Notes: generated by a model not told the origin, from the sequence alone. Positions 32,457 through 40,213 are shown, counted from the stretch's first letter. The stretch is DNA of 54,536 nt from Oscillospiraceae bacterium (GCA_017461245.1 JAFTYW010000047.1:1-54536); one strand, 5' to 3'. Translations and numbers: made by a program.

Positions 32457-32813
32457 TTATTTGTTTAATTTGCTTTTAGCAGTTTTGATGGATGCAATCA
32501 ATAAAATACGAATGGTTGAACAGGTTTTATTGATCGACTTATATGTAGCATCATCAATATAATCGGTTTTCAAAAGCATTTCAAGCCATTTTCCTGTTTC
32601 GTTTGCTTCCTTTAAAGCAATTTCAAGTTTAGCAATAAAATCTGCACGACTATGACCGTATTTACTTTCTGCAATATTAGCACAAACACTTGTTGCACTT
32701 CTACCAAGTTGATTGGAAATTATAGTTTCTTTTTTATTTCTGAGTTCTTTCACCAGGTTAAGAACATCGACAGATAATTTCATTGATAAATCAGAAAGCT
32801 TATCCTCTTTCAT
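32457..32813 (-). CDS. Orphan four-helix-bundle protein (23S IVP / bAvd-like), copy 1
   Basis: The 118-residue helical protein has the family core RSATSVCANIAESKYGHSRADFIAKLEIALKEANETGKWLEML. ATG 32813 follows GAGGTG; the longer in-frame reading to 33017 crosses a hairpin array and is rejected. Relatives are encoded in intervening sequences of 23S rRNA and as the Avd accessory protein of diversity-generating retroelements; most stand alone with unknown role, as here. No reverse transcriptase or rRNA is near. Paralog of the gene at 39129-39482. Confidence 0.88.
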   Translation of the reverse strand: MKEDKLSDLSMKLSVDVLNLVKELRNKKETIISNQLGRSATSVCANIAESKYGHSRADFIAKLEIALKEANETGKWLEMLLKTDYIDDATYKSINKTCSTIRILLIASIKTAKSKLNK

Positions 32814-32831
32814 TTTTATCACCTCGCCCAA

Positions 32832-32860
32832 ATTATACAACACATTAACGTAAAGTGCAA
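32832..32860 (-). promoter_or_regulatory. Promoter of four-helix-bundle gene copy 1
   Basis: TTGCAC (32860-32855), 17-bp spacer, TATAAT (32837-32832) on the minus strand, directly below the hairpin array. Confidence 0.75.
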
Positions 32861-32867
32861 CAAGCAT

Positions 32868-33042
32868 TGGGCGCAAGCCCACATCGTTTACGGCACGGCC
32901 GTAACATCGTTTGTGCAAAGCACAACACTGTTTGCGCAAAGCGCAACCTCGTTTTGTGTCCGCAAAGGAAACGGTGTTTTCGCTATGCGAAAAATGATGT
33001 TGACCGCAAGTGGTCAAACGGAGTTGTGTCCTGCGGACACAA
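32868..33042. repeat. Tandem array of eight mini-hairpins with 6-nt spacers
   Basis: Short perfect palindromes recur about every 21-25 nt: 32868-32881, 32888-32904, 32911-32925, 32932-32946, 32953-32971 (imperfect), 32978-32992, 33000-33017 and 33024-33042. Examples are TTGTGC-AAA-GCACAA, TTGCGC-AAA-GCGCAA, TTTCGC-TAT-GCGAAA and TTGTGTCC-TGC-GGACACAA. The stems differ but spacers are similar: CATCGT, CATCGT, CACTGT, CCTCGT, CGGTGT, then less regular. The array lies between tRNA-Leu and the four-helix-bundle promoter. It has no identical repeats, so it is not a CRISPR. Confidence 0.8.
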
Positions 33043-33046
33043 ACAC

Positions 33047-33083
33047 AAAAACAAAAGGACTACCGAAGTAGTCCTTTTGTTTT
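33047..33083 (-). terminator. Terminator of tRNA-Leu (TAA)
   Basis: A 16-bp stem (33047-33062 with 33069-33084) with a 6-nt loop directly follows the CCA end on the minus strand, with a T-rich run. Confidence 0.9.
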
Positions 33084-33170
33084 TGGTGCCGCTGACCGGA
33101 ATCGAACCGGTACGGTGTTGCCACCGAGGGATTTTAAGTCCCTTGCGTCTGCCTGTTCCGCCACAGCGGC
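33084..33170 (-). tRNA. tRNA-Leu (anticodon TAA)
   Basis: A class II tRNA of 87 nt with acceptor GCCGCTG/CAGCGGC, anticodon loop CTTAAAA (TAA, reads UUA), long variable arm, T-loop TTCGATT and encoded CCA. Confidence 0.97.
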
Positions 33171-33179
33171 GCACTTTAT

Positions 33180-33208
33180 ATCATATACAACTTGCCTCAA
33201 ATTGTCAA
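33180..33208 (-). promoter_or_regulatory. Promoter of tRNA-Leu (TAA)
   Basis: TTGACA (33208-33203), 17-bp spacer, TATGAT (33185-33180), 10 bp before the tRNA. Confidence 0.85.
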
Positions 33209-33272
33209 GTATTTTTTAACATATTCCCCCGCCGTTTACAGCATTTTTACAATTTATTTTTTTGTTTTCATC

Positions 33273-33301
33273 TTTACATTATCAGCCAAATATCTTATAA
33301 T
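33273..33301 (+). promoter_or_regulatory. Promoter of the prfB operon
   Basis: TTTACA (33273-33278), 17-bp spacer, TATAAT (33296-33301); 73 bp to the prfB start. Confidence 0.8.
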
Positions 33302-33373
33302 AATATAGATTAAGCTGTTTTAAAATAAAATGGCACCCAATAATTTACTTAGACTCCCGAAAGGAATGTAACT

Positions 33374-34489
33374 ATGCTTGAATTAGACGAACTGAAGCTT
33401 CAGCTCGATGCTATGGCACCAAAGGTTAAGGAAATGTACGAAGCCTGCGGTATTGAAAAGATAACAGGAGAGCTTGCCACTCTTGAGGAAAAGACCACCG
33501 CCGACGGCTTTTGGAACGACACCGAAAACTCCAAGGTCGTCTTAAAGCAGATAAGCACCATCAAAGGCAAGATATCAAGATACAACGCCCTCTCGGAGAA
33601 ATTCGACGATGCGCAGACCATTTTGGAGATCGCCATCGAGGGCGACGATGAGTCGCTTTACCCCGACGCAAAGCAGAGCTACGACGAGCTTGTTTCGGCT
33701 TACGAAAGCCTTAAGCTTGAAACCTTACTCAGCGGAGAGTACGACGCCAACAACGCTATTTTGACCTTGCACGCAGGCGCAGGCGGAACAGAGGCTCAGG
33801 ACTGGGCGCTTATGCTTTACAGAATGTTCTGCCGCTGGGCAGAAAGACACAGCTTCAAGGTCAAGACCCTTGATATGCTCGACGGCGATGAGGCGGGAAT
33901 TAAGAGCGCCGTTATCTCGATAGAGGGTACAAACGCCTACGGCTTTTTAAAATCAGAGTCTGGCGTTCACAGACTTGTGCGCGTTTCGCCCTTTGACTCT
34001 TCGGGAAGAAGGCACACCTCCTTTGCTTCGCTTGAGGTCATGCCCGAAATTGAGGACGATGCTGAAATTGAGATTTCCGACGACGACTTAAAGGTTGACA
34101 CCTACCGCTCAAGCGGCGCAGGCGGTCAGCACGTTAACAAGACCGAGTCGGCAATCCGCATAACACATATCCCGACAGGCATTATCGTTGCCTGCCAGAA
34201 CGAGCGCAGCCAGCATCAGAACAGAGAAATGGCTATGAAAATGCTCAAATCCAAGCTCCTTGAGATCAAAGAGCGCGAGCATCTTGAAAAGATCGAGGAC
34301 ATTAAGGGCGTTCAGAAGGAGATTGCCTGGGGCTCTCAGATACGCTCCTACGTTTTTATGCCCTACACCCTTGCAAAAGACCACCGCACAGGCTTTGAAA
34401 TGGGCAACATTGACGCCGTTATGGACGGCGACATCGACGGCTTTATCAACGCTTACCTAAAGGCATTAAGCCTCGGCGAAATTAAGTAA
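33374..34489 (+). CDS. prfB: Peptide chain release factor 2
   Basis: The 371-residue factor has the RF2 stop-codon-reading SPF motif (VRVSPFDSSGRRHTSFA) and the catalytic GGQ loop (SSGAGGQHVNKTESAIR). RF2 reads UGA and UAA. The frame is continuous from the first ATG, so the autoregulatory +1 frameshift found near codon 26 in many bacteria is absent here. First gene of a run with a PrsA-like gene, tgt and a NagD-like gene (gaps 13, 8 and 12 bp). Confidence 0.97.
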   Translation: MLELDELKLQLDAMAPKVKEMYEACGIEKITGELATLEEKTTADGFWNDTENSKVVLKQISTIKGKISRYNALSEKFDDAQTILEIAIEGDDESLYPDAKQSYDELVSAYESLKLETLLSGEYDANNAILTLHAGAGGTEAQDWALMLYRMFCRWAERHSFKVKTLDMLDGDEAGIKSAVISIEGTNAYGFLKSESGVHRLVRVSPFDSSGRRHTSFASLEVMPEIEDDAEIEISDDDLKVDTYRSSGAGGQHVNKTESAIRITHIPTGIIVACQNERSQHQNREMAMKMLKSKLLEIKEREHLEKIEDIKGVQKEIAWGSQIRSYVFMPYTLAKDHRTGFEMGNIDAVMDGDIDGFINAYLKALSLGEIK

Positions 34490-34502
34490 AGGACGTGTTT
34501 TT

Positions 34503-35555
34503 ATGCTTAAAAAGGCTTTTTCAATTTTAACTGCGGCAGTTGTTTTGGGCGCTGCGCTTTGCTCCTGCGCACCCAAAAACGAGCAGAAAATCACCGTTAA
34601 CGACAAAGGTTATTTTGCGAGCGAAACTGTTTTAAAGATCGGCAGCCACAATGTTGCTCTTGACTTTTACCGTTACTGTTATCTTGCGGTAAAGAGCGGT
34701 ATGCTCACCGAGGACGCCACCCTTGATCTTACCAAAAAGGAAAATGCCAAAAAGCTTACTGACGAGGTTCTGAGCGAAACAAAACGTATGTTCGCAGTTT
34801 TAGACCTTGCCAAAAAGCACGGCTATAAGCTTACTGCAGACGAGCTTGACGAGATCGACAGCACAATGCAAGAGGCCTTTGAAAGCGCAGGAAACGCCAC
34901 CGACTACAACGCTCTTTTAGAGGAAAACAACCTTACAAACGAGGTTTACAAAAAGGCGCTTGAGATCAACACCTTAAGCTCAAAAATGGCCGAGACCCTC
35001 TGCGGAACAGACAAGGAAACGAATAAGATCGTTTTTACTACAGATGAAGCTGTTGAAAATTACAACAAGACCCATACCCGCTTTATGAATATGTACTTCC
35101 CCGCCGCTTATCTTGATGATGCGGGGCAGTCTTTGTCTACTGAGGATTACGAAAAGAACAAAAATGATGCAAAGAAAAAGGCAGATGCCGCACTTAGCGA
35201 AATCAAAAACGGCGCGTCCTTTGCCGACACAATGAAAAAATATATGAGCGAGGACGAGTACGAGGATGACCTGCAGAGCTACTATGATGCTGCGTCAATT
35301 TCTGAATCCTTGGGATATGACTTAACAAAGCTCGAAATCGGTCAGACAAGCGATGTTATTTTCTCGCAGAGTTGCTATTTTATCATTCACAGACTCGAAA
35401 ACGACACTAAATATTTAACCGAAAACGCCGAGAGCGTTGCGGAAGTCTACGCCGAGCAGGTTTATGAAGAGGCTCTTAATGAGATCTCAGACAACCTTGA
35501 GGTCAAGGAAACCGAACTTTACAAGGAAATTGCTTACGATTCGTTTGGAAAATAG
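34503..35555 (+). CDS. PrsA/SurA-like foldase lipoprotein
   Basis: The 350-residue protein has a lipoprotein signal (MLKKAFSILTAAVVLGAAL, lipobox LCSC, Cys22), a helical SurA/PrsA-type N-domain and a C-terminal parvulin-like segment (NGASFADTMKKYMSED; LEIGQTSDVIFSQSCYFIIHRLEN). The parvulin part is degenerate, so isomerase activity is uncertain. It should act as a folding factor on the outer face of the membrane. Confidence 0.8.
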   Translation: MLKKAFSILTAAVVLGAALCSCAPKNEQKITVNDKGYFASETVLKIGSHNVALDFYRYCYLAVKSGMLTEDATLDLTKKENAKKLTDEVLSETKRMFAVLDLAKKHGYKLTADELDEIDSTMQEAFESAGNATDYNALLEENNLTNEVYKKALEINTLSSKMAETLCGTDKETNKIVFTTDEAVENYNKTHTRFMNMYFPAAYLDDAGQSLSTEDYEKNKNDAKKKADAALSEIKNGASFADTMKKYMSEDEYEDDLQSYYDAASISESLGYDLTKLEIGQTSDVIFSQSCYFIIHRLENDTKYLTENAESVAEVYAEQVYEEALNEISDNLEVKETELYKEIAYDSFGK

Positions 35556-35563
35556 GAGAATTT

Positions 35564-36694
35564 ATGTACAAGCTTATCAAACAAAACGGCAGGGCCCGAC
35601 GCGGCGAGTTTGAAACCGTCAAGGGCACAGTCCAGACACCTGCCTTTATGAACGTTGCAACGGCGGGAGCCATAAAAGGCGCCCTCTCCGCCTACGATCT
35701 TCTTAACATTGACTGTCAGGTTCAGCTCTGCAACACCTACCATATGCATCTGCGCCCGGGCGACGAGCTTGTCAGAGAAATGGGCGGGCTTAACAAGTTT
35801 ACAGGTTTTCCCGGCCCTATCTTAACCGACAGCGGCGGGTTTCAAGTCTTCTCACTTTCAAAGCTACGCAGAATTGAAGAGGAGGGCGTGTATTTCCGCT
35901 CCCACCTTGACGGGCATCCTATTTTTATGGGCCCCGAGGAGAGCATGAGGATTCAGTCAAACTTAGGCTCAACCATTGCAATGGCTTTTGACGAGTGTGT
36001 TGAAAATCCCGCTCCCTATGACTACGCCAAGGCTTCCTGCCAGCGCACTACTCGCTGGCTTATGCGCTGCAAGGACGAGATGGCGCGCTTAAACGCCCTG
36101 CCCGACACGGTCAATCCCCATCAGCTTTTATTCGGCATAAACCAAGGCTGCACCTACGACGATCTGAGAGTCGAGCATATGAAAGAGATCGCCAAGCTCG
36201 ACCTTGACGGATATGCAATAGGCGGTCTTGCAGTCGGCGAGAGCGCCGAGGAGATGTACAGGGTAATTTCTGCCGTCGAGCCGCACATGCCCAAAAACAA
36301 GATAAGGTATCTTATGGGCGTTGGAACGCCGCAAAACATCTTAGAAGCAGTAAAGCTCGGCGTTGACCTTTTTGACTGCGTTATGCCTTCTCGTGATGCA
36401 AGGCACGGGCATTTATTTACCTTTAATGGCACAATGAACATTATGAACGCCAAGTATGAGCACGACGACAGACCCATCGACGAAAACTGCAACTGCCCTA
36501 CCTGCCGCCGTCACTCGAGAGCATACGTCCGTCATCTTTTCAAGGCAAAGGAAATGCTGGGTATGCGCCTTGCGGTCACCCACAATCTGTATTTCTACAA
36601 TCATCTGATGGAAGAAATCAGAAAGGCGCTTGACGAGGACAGATTTGACGAGTTTTTTGACAAATATATAGACGTTTTAGGCAAGAGAATTTAA
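35564..36694 (+). CDS. tgt: Queuine/preQ1 tRNA-ribosyltransferase
   Basis: The 376-residue enzyme exchanges guanine-34 for preQ1 in GUN-anticodon tRNAs. It shows NTYHMHLRPG, the Asp motif ILTDSGGFQVFSL, the catalytic region DLFDCVMPSRDARHG, and the zinc site CNCPTCRRHSRAYVRHL. Usual length. It lies near yajC, a common arrangement in bacteria, though here yajC has its own promoter. Confidence 0.97.
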   Translation: MYKLIKQNGRARRGEFETVKGTVQTPAFMNVATAGAIKGALSAYDLLNIDCQVQLCNTYHMHLRPGDELVREMGGLNKFTGFPGPILTDSGGFQVFSLSKLRRIEEEGVYFRSHLDGHPIFMGPEESMRIQSNLGSTIAMAFDECVENPAPYDYAKASCQRTTRWLMRCKDEMARLNALPDTVNPHQLLFGINQGCTYDDLRVEHMKEIAKLDLDGYAIGGLAVGESAEEMYRVISAVEPHMPKNKIRYLMGVGTPQNILEAVKLGVDLFDCVMPSRDARHGHLFTFNGTMNIMNAKYEHDDRPIDENCNCPTCRRHSRAYVRHLFKAKEMLGMRLAVTHNLYFYNHLMEEIRKALDEDRFDEFFDKYIDVLGKRI

Positions 36695-36706
36695 GGAGGG
36701 TAAATT

Positions 36707-37501
36707 ATGCAGATCCCCGAGAATTTCAAAGAAATAATGAAGAGCAAAAAAGGCTTTATAAGTGATATGGACGGCGTTATATATCACGGCAACCGCCTTT
36801 TAGACGGAGTGCAGGAATTTGTTGACTGGTTAAAGGCTGAAAACAAGCAATTCCTGTTTTTAACAAACAGCTCTGAGCGCTCGCCGAAAGAACTTTCGCA
36901 AAAGCTTAAGAGGCTTGGTCTTGATGTCAGCGAGGACCATTTTTACACCTCGGCTATGGCGACTGCATCATTTCTGCAGACGCAATGCCCCGGCGGCAGC
37001 GCCTATGTTATAGGCGAGCCCGGCCTTGTATACGCGCTTTACGAGGCGGGAATCAGCATGAATGACTACAACCCCGATTACGTTGTTGTCGGCGAGACCC
37101 GCTCCTACAATTTTGAAAAGATCGAGCACGCCGTAAGGCTTGTTTTAGGCGGAGCCAAACTTATCGGCACAAACCCCGACCTCACAGGCCCGAGCGAAGC
37201 GGGAATCATCCCCGCCTGCAAGGCGCTTGCCGCTCCTATTGAGATCGCAACCGGTAAGAGCGCATATTTTATCGGCAAGCCCAATCCCCTTATGATGCGC
37301 CACGCTATGAAGAAGATAGGCTGCAAGCGCGCCGAGACTGTCATCATCGGTGACAGAATGGACACCGATATCATCGCAGGTATTCAGACCGAGGTCGACA
37401 CACTGCTGGTTTTATCGGGCGTAACCTCGCTTTCTGAGGTCGACAGCTTCTCCTACCGCCCGCAGTACATTGTCGGCGGTGTTGGCGATATTTGCAGATA
37501 A
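36707..37501 (+). CDS. HAD superfamily hydrolase, NagD-like
   Basis: The 264-residue type IIA HAD phosphatase has motif I (GFISDMDGVIYHG), motif II (LFLTNSSERSP), the Lys in IGKPNPLMM and motif III (VIIGDRMDTDIIAGIQ). NagD-type enzymes dephosphorylate nucleotides or sugar phosphates; the substrate is not predictable. Last gene of the prfB run. Confidence 0.93.
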   Translation: MQIPENFKEIMKSKKGFISDMDGVIYHGNRLLDGVQEFVDWLKAENKQFLFLTNSSERSPKELSQKLKRLGLDVSEDHFYTSAMATASFLQTQCPGGSAYVIGEPGLVYALYEAGISMNDYNPDYVVVGETRSYNFEKIEHAVRLVLGGAKLIGTNPDLTGPSEAGIIPACKALAAPIEIATGKSAYFIGKPNPLMMRHAMKKIGCKRAETVIIGDRMDTDIIAGIQTEVDTLLVLSGVTSLSEVDSFSYRPQYIVGGVGDICR

Positions 37502-37531
37502 ATTGTTTACAGAGTATTAAAAATAAAGCTC

Positions 37532-37560
37532 TTGCATATTACAAAAATATTGTGTATAAT
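37532..37560 (+). promoter_or_regulatory. Promoter of yajC
   Basis: TTGCAT (37532-37537), 17-bp spacer, TATAAT (37555-37560), with GGAGG before the ATG at 37590. Confidence 0.85.
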
Positions 37561-37589
37561 AGAGCTAACTTAATTGGAGGTAGTTTAAA

Positions 37590-37925
37590 ATGTACTTTTT
37601 ACTTGACACAGCATCAAACACATCTTCTCAGGCACAGCAAGGCGGCCTTATGAGCACCCTCACAATGTTCATCCCCCTTATTCTTATGTTCGTTGTTATG
37701 TACTTCTTTATGATCCGTCCTCAGAAAAAGAGAGAAAAAGAAGTTCAGGATATGAGAAGCAACCTTCAGATCGGTGACGAGGTTGTTACAACCGGCGGAA
37801 TCATCGGAATCGTTGCAAGCCTTAAGGAAGACACCGTTGTTATCGAAACCGGCAGCGACAGAAGCAAGGTCAGAATTGCTCGTTGGGCTGTTGCTCAGAA
37901 CAACACCATTCACGACGCTCAGTAA
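37590..37925 (+). CDS. yajC: Preprotein translocase subunit YajC
   Basis: The 111-residue protein has one membrane helix (MFIPLILMFVVMYFFMIRPQKKREKE) followed by the YajC cytoplasmic domain (NLQIGDEVVTTGGIIGIVASL). It associates with SecDF in protein export. Confidence 0.95.
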   Translation: MYFLLDTASNTSSQAQQGGLMSTLTMFIPLILMFVVMYFFMIRPQKKREKEVQDMRSNLQIGDEVVTTGGIIGIVASLKEDTVVIETGSDRSKVRIARWAVAQNNTIHDAQ

Positions 37926-37967
37926 GAAAACTGTTCTGTTTTTGGTGCCTTACGCATATAGTGTATA

Positions 37968-37999
37968 AAAAAGCGCATTGAATCTTCTTTGCGCTTTTT
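37968..37999 (+). terminator. Terminator of yajC
   Basis: A 10-bp stem AAAAAGCGCA/TGCGCTTTTT (37968-37977 with 37990-37999) with a 12-nt loop and T-run. Confidence 0.75.
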
Positions 38000-38025
38000 A
38001 TATTCTTATATAAAGGGGAAGGTTT

Positions 38026-38433
38026 ATGAAAAGAAGAGAAAGCGCTGTGCAGCTTAGTCCTGCCGCAACACTTATTAAATATGTTTTGATCGGAGTCGGG
38101 GCAGCTCTCCTATTGTGCATCGTTTTTTCTCTGCTCGCGGCGTTTGCGCTGACACTTGCCGACCTGCCGCACAAAAGCATTCTCCCTATTTCGATGGCGA
38201 TAATCGGCATTTCGGCCTTTATCGGCTCGTTTATTGCGGGCAAGATGCTTCACAAAAAGGGTCTTGTGCTTGGTGCGCTTATCGGCGCAGGACTTTTCGC
38301 GCTGATTTTTGCCGCAGGCTTTTTCATTCCCGACGAGAGCATTGGAAGCACACTTTTAGGCAAAGCGCTGCTTTGTTTACTCCCCTCTCTGCTCGGCGCT
38401 GTGCTGGGCGTCAACACACGCGCAAAATACTGA
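38026..38433 (+). CDS. TIGR04086 family membrane protein
   Basis: The 135-residue protein has four hydrophobic helices and the family layout (ILPISMAIIGISAFIGSFIAGK; LVLGALIGAGLFAL), and it often lies next to yajC in Clostridia. The function is unknown. Confidence 0.82.
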   Translation: MKRRESAVQLSPAATLIKYVLIGVGAALLLCIVFSLLAAFALTLADLPHKSILPISMAIIGISAFIGSFIAGKMLHKKGLVLGALIGAGLFALIFAAGFFIPDESIGSTLLGKALLCLLPSLLGAVLGVNTRAKY

Positions 38434-38462
38434 TTTTTTTGCCCAAAAACGCCGATTTCGGC

Positions 38463-38491
38463 TTGACAGAATAAAACCTCTGTGATATACT
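38463..38491 (+). promoter_or_regulatory. Strong promoter with no assigned gene
   Basis: TTGACA (38463-38468), 17-bp spacer, TATACT (38486-38491). The nearest downstream gene is tRNA-Leu, about 350 bp on. Confidence 0.75.
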
Positions 38492-38640
38492 CATTTATGC
38501 TCGATTTGAAAAGTTCGAGTATATATGCGGACAAAGCTTAAAGGCTCCGCCTCGGTTAACCTCGCCGTGCAAAAATCAGAGGAACACAAGTGATAAGATT
38601 GGGAATACTTTTTCACTATTCACTATTACTTATTACTTCA
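38492..38640 (+). other. Possible unannotated transcript between TIGR04086 gene and tRNA-Leu region
   Basis: No ORF of note follows the promoter. The region contains CTCGATTTGAAAAGTTCGAG (38499-38518), which can fold, and CTCCGCCTCGG/CCTCGCCG segments. The AT-rich repeat TTCACTATTCACTATTAC (38612-38638) follows. It could be a small RNA or only the leader of the tRNA transcript. I could not match it to a known RNA family. Confidence 0.3.
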
Positions 38641-38667
38641 TATTTGCGGATGTGGCGGAACTGGCAG
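38641..38667 (+). repeat. Duplicated 5' fragment of tRNA-Leu (CAG)
   Basis: These 27 nt, ending GATGTGGCGGAACTGGCAG, are identical to 38835-38861. They cover 5 nt of flank and the first 22 nt of the tRNA-Leu gene. Nothing like the rest of a tRNA follows. The copies are a 194-bp direct repeat enclosing hairpin-rich DNA. Confidence 0.9.
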
Positions 38668-38809
38668 CATTTTGACCGAGCGCTCGCTTAAGCGAGAAGA
38701 AGCGAAGGGAAAAATGGCGCAGCGGTCGAAAATTTGAGCAAAAAGCGAAAAATTTTCGGGCACCGCAAGAGTACCGCGGGGCGCGGCTGCCCCGAAATAA
38801 ACAACAACT

Positions 38810-38830
38810 GAAAAGGCTTTGTGCCTTTTC
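38810..38830 (+). terminator. Weak hairpin/terminator before tRNA-Leu
   Basis: GAAAAGGC-TTTGT-GCCTTTTC, 9 nt before the tRNA. It may end transcripts from the upstream promoter or be a processing signal. Confidence 0.45.
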
Positions 38831-38839
38831 TATATATTT

Positions 38840-38926
38840 GCGGATGTGGCGGAACTGGCAGACGCGCTAGATTCAGGTTCTAGTGGTAGCAATACCGTGT
38901 GGGTTCAAGTCCCTTCATCCGCACCA
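38840..38926 (+). tRNA. tRNA-Leu (anticodon CAG)
   Basis: A class II tRNA of 87 nt: acceptor GCGGATG/CATCCGC, anticodon loop TTCAGGT (CAG, reads CUG), long variable arm, T-loop TTCAAGT and encoded CCA. Confidence 0.97.
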
Positions 38927-38969
38927 AAAAGAAACGACAATTTTCGACAAGGAAGTTGTCGTTTCTTTA
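38926..38969 (+). terminator. Terminator of tRNA-Leu (CAG)
   Basis: A 13-bp stem AAAGAAACGACAA/TTGTCGTTTCTTT with a larger loop directly after the CCA end. Confidence 0.8.
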
Positions 38970-39062
38970 TGTTCTCTTCACTTTTCTCTTTTCGTTCTTC
39001 TCTCTTCTCTCAAATTGTCGTTTCCAGATAATAGATAAGAGAGAAAAGATAACAGAAAAGGT

Positions 39063-39109
39063 GCTTTGCTATGCAAAGCGTTGATTTAAAGAGTGAATTA
39101 TGATATAAT
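39063..39109 (+). promoter_or_regulatory. Hairpin plus promoter of four-helix-bundle gene copy 2
   Basis: GCTTTGC-TAT-GCAAAGC (39063-39079) is directly followed by TTGATT (39081-39086), 17 bp, TATAAT (39104-39109). The layout (mini-hairpin, promoter, AGAGGTG site, ATG about 20 nt after -10) is like copy 1. Confidence 0.75.
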
Positions 39110-39128
39110 TCATTTAGAGGTGAACATA

Positions 39129-39482
39129 ATGAACAGTCCATTACTCAAAAAATCACTTGATTTTGCAACTAAAATAGTTTTATTTTATGAAGATTATTCT
39201 AAAACCAGAAAAGATACAACTATCGCAAAACAATTACTTCGCTCTGCTACGAGTGTTGGCGCAAATATAAACGAAGCAATTTATGGCAACAGTAAAGCAG
39301 ATTTTATATCAAAATTACATATTTCTCTTAAAGAAACAAGTGAAAGCATTTATTGGCTTACGCTTTTAGAAAAGACAAAATTGATTGATTATAATTTTGA
39401 TGATTTGCTTTCACTTGCAGAAGAAATCAAACGAATGTTGATATCTTCAATAAATACAGCCAAAAGCAAACAGATGGAGTAA
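39129..39482 (+). CDS. Orphan four-helix-bundle protein (23S IVP / bAvd-like), copy 2
   Basis: The 117-residue protein has the family core LLRSATSVGANINEAIYGNSKADFISKLHISLKETSESIYWL. ATG 39129 follows AGAGGTG. It shares the core with copy 1 (RSATSVxANI, K/RADFI, KLxIxLKExxE, SIxTAKSK), so the two are paralogs, but much of the rest has diverged. It lies just after a tRNA-Leu gene, like copy 1, and 3 bp before an HNH endonuclease gene. Confidence 0.88.
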   Translation: MNSPLLKKSLDFATKIVLFYEDYSKTRKDTTIAKQLLRSATSVGANINEAIYGNSKADFISKLHISLKETSESIYWLTLLEKTKLIDYNFDDLLSLAEEIKRMLISSINTAKSKQME

Positions 39483-39485
39483 ATA

Positions 39486-40142
39486 ATGAGATTTGAATTA
39501 ACAGAATATCACAAACAAATATCAACGGAAGAATTATTACAAGATTTAAAAGATACAGCACATAAGTTAAATGTTATATCTATGTCTATGCAAGAATATG
39601 ATTTAAACGGCACTTATAGTAGTTCTGCTGTTGTACGTAGATTTGGAAGTTGGAATCATGCCCTAGAATTATCAGGGTTAGAATATAGAAATCGATACTT
39701 TGAAGAAATTGAATTGTTTGAAAATCTTGAAAAAGTATGGATAAAAATAGGCAAACAACCCACGCGCAGAGATATGGACGATAAAAACATTTCAAATATT
39801 TCGAGTGGAGCATATTTAAGAAAGTTTGGCAAATGGTCGGTAGCTTTAAAAAGATTTGTGGAGTTTGTCGATAAAACTTACGATATAAGTAATACAGATG
39901 AACGAACAACTTTCACGCACAAAACCAAGAGAGATGTGAATTTAAGACTTCGATTTTTAGTTATGCAAAGGGATAATTTTAAATGCTGTTCGTGTGGTGC
40001 TTCTCCAGCAAAAGATCCTAACGTAATTTTGCACATAGATCATATAATTTCTTGGTCAAAAGGAGGAGAAACGGTTATCGACAATTTACAAACGCTTTGT
40101 AGTAAGTGTAATTTAGGGAAGAGTAATACCTTCTTTGAATAG
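39486..40142 (+). CDS. HNH endonuclease with homing-endonuclease-associated repeats
   Basis: The 218-residue protein has two N-terminal DNA-recognition repeats (GTYSSSAVVRRFGSWNHALEL; GKQPTRRDMD...YLRKFGKWSVALKRF) and a C-terminal HNH nuclease with CX2C pairs (CCSCGASPAK; CSKCNLGKSN) and HIDHIISWSKGGETVIDNL. Such free-standing HNH enzymes are usually selfish or mobile. The strongly AT-rich coding differs from the flanking genes, which supports horizontal acquisition. Co-transcribed with the four-helix-bundle gene. Confidence 0.87.
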   Translation: MRFELTEYHKQISTEELLQDLKDTAHKLNVISMSMQEYDLNGTYSSSAVVRRFGSWNHALELSGLEYRNRYFEEIELFENLEKVWIKIGKQPTRRDMDDKNISNISSGAYLRKFGKWSVALKRFVEFVDKTYDISNTDERTTFTHKTKRDVNLRLRFLVMQRDNFKCCSCGASPAKDPNVILHIDHIISWSKGGETVIDNLQTLCSKCNLGKSNTFFE

Positions 40143-40213
40143 AATTAAAATATGTAGGAGTTCAAATCCATAAGCCAAAAATTTAAATGGCATCGAATTT
40201 GTGCGACCTTTTC

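Noticed and set aside
32868-33042. CRISPR array
   Set aside because: Units are not identical repeats with unique spacers; instead the spacers are alike and the palindromes differ, and no cas genes are present.
33374-33480. Programmed +1 frameshift in prfB
   Set aside because: The frame is continuous from the first ATG, with no in-frame TGA near codon 26.
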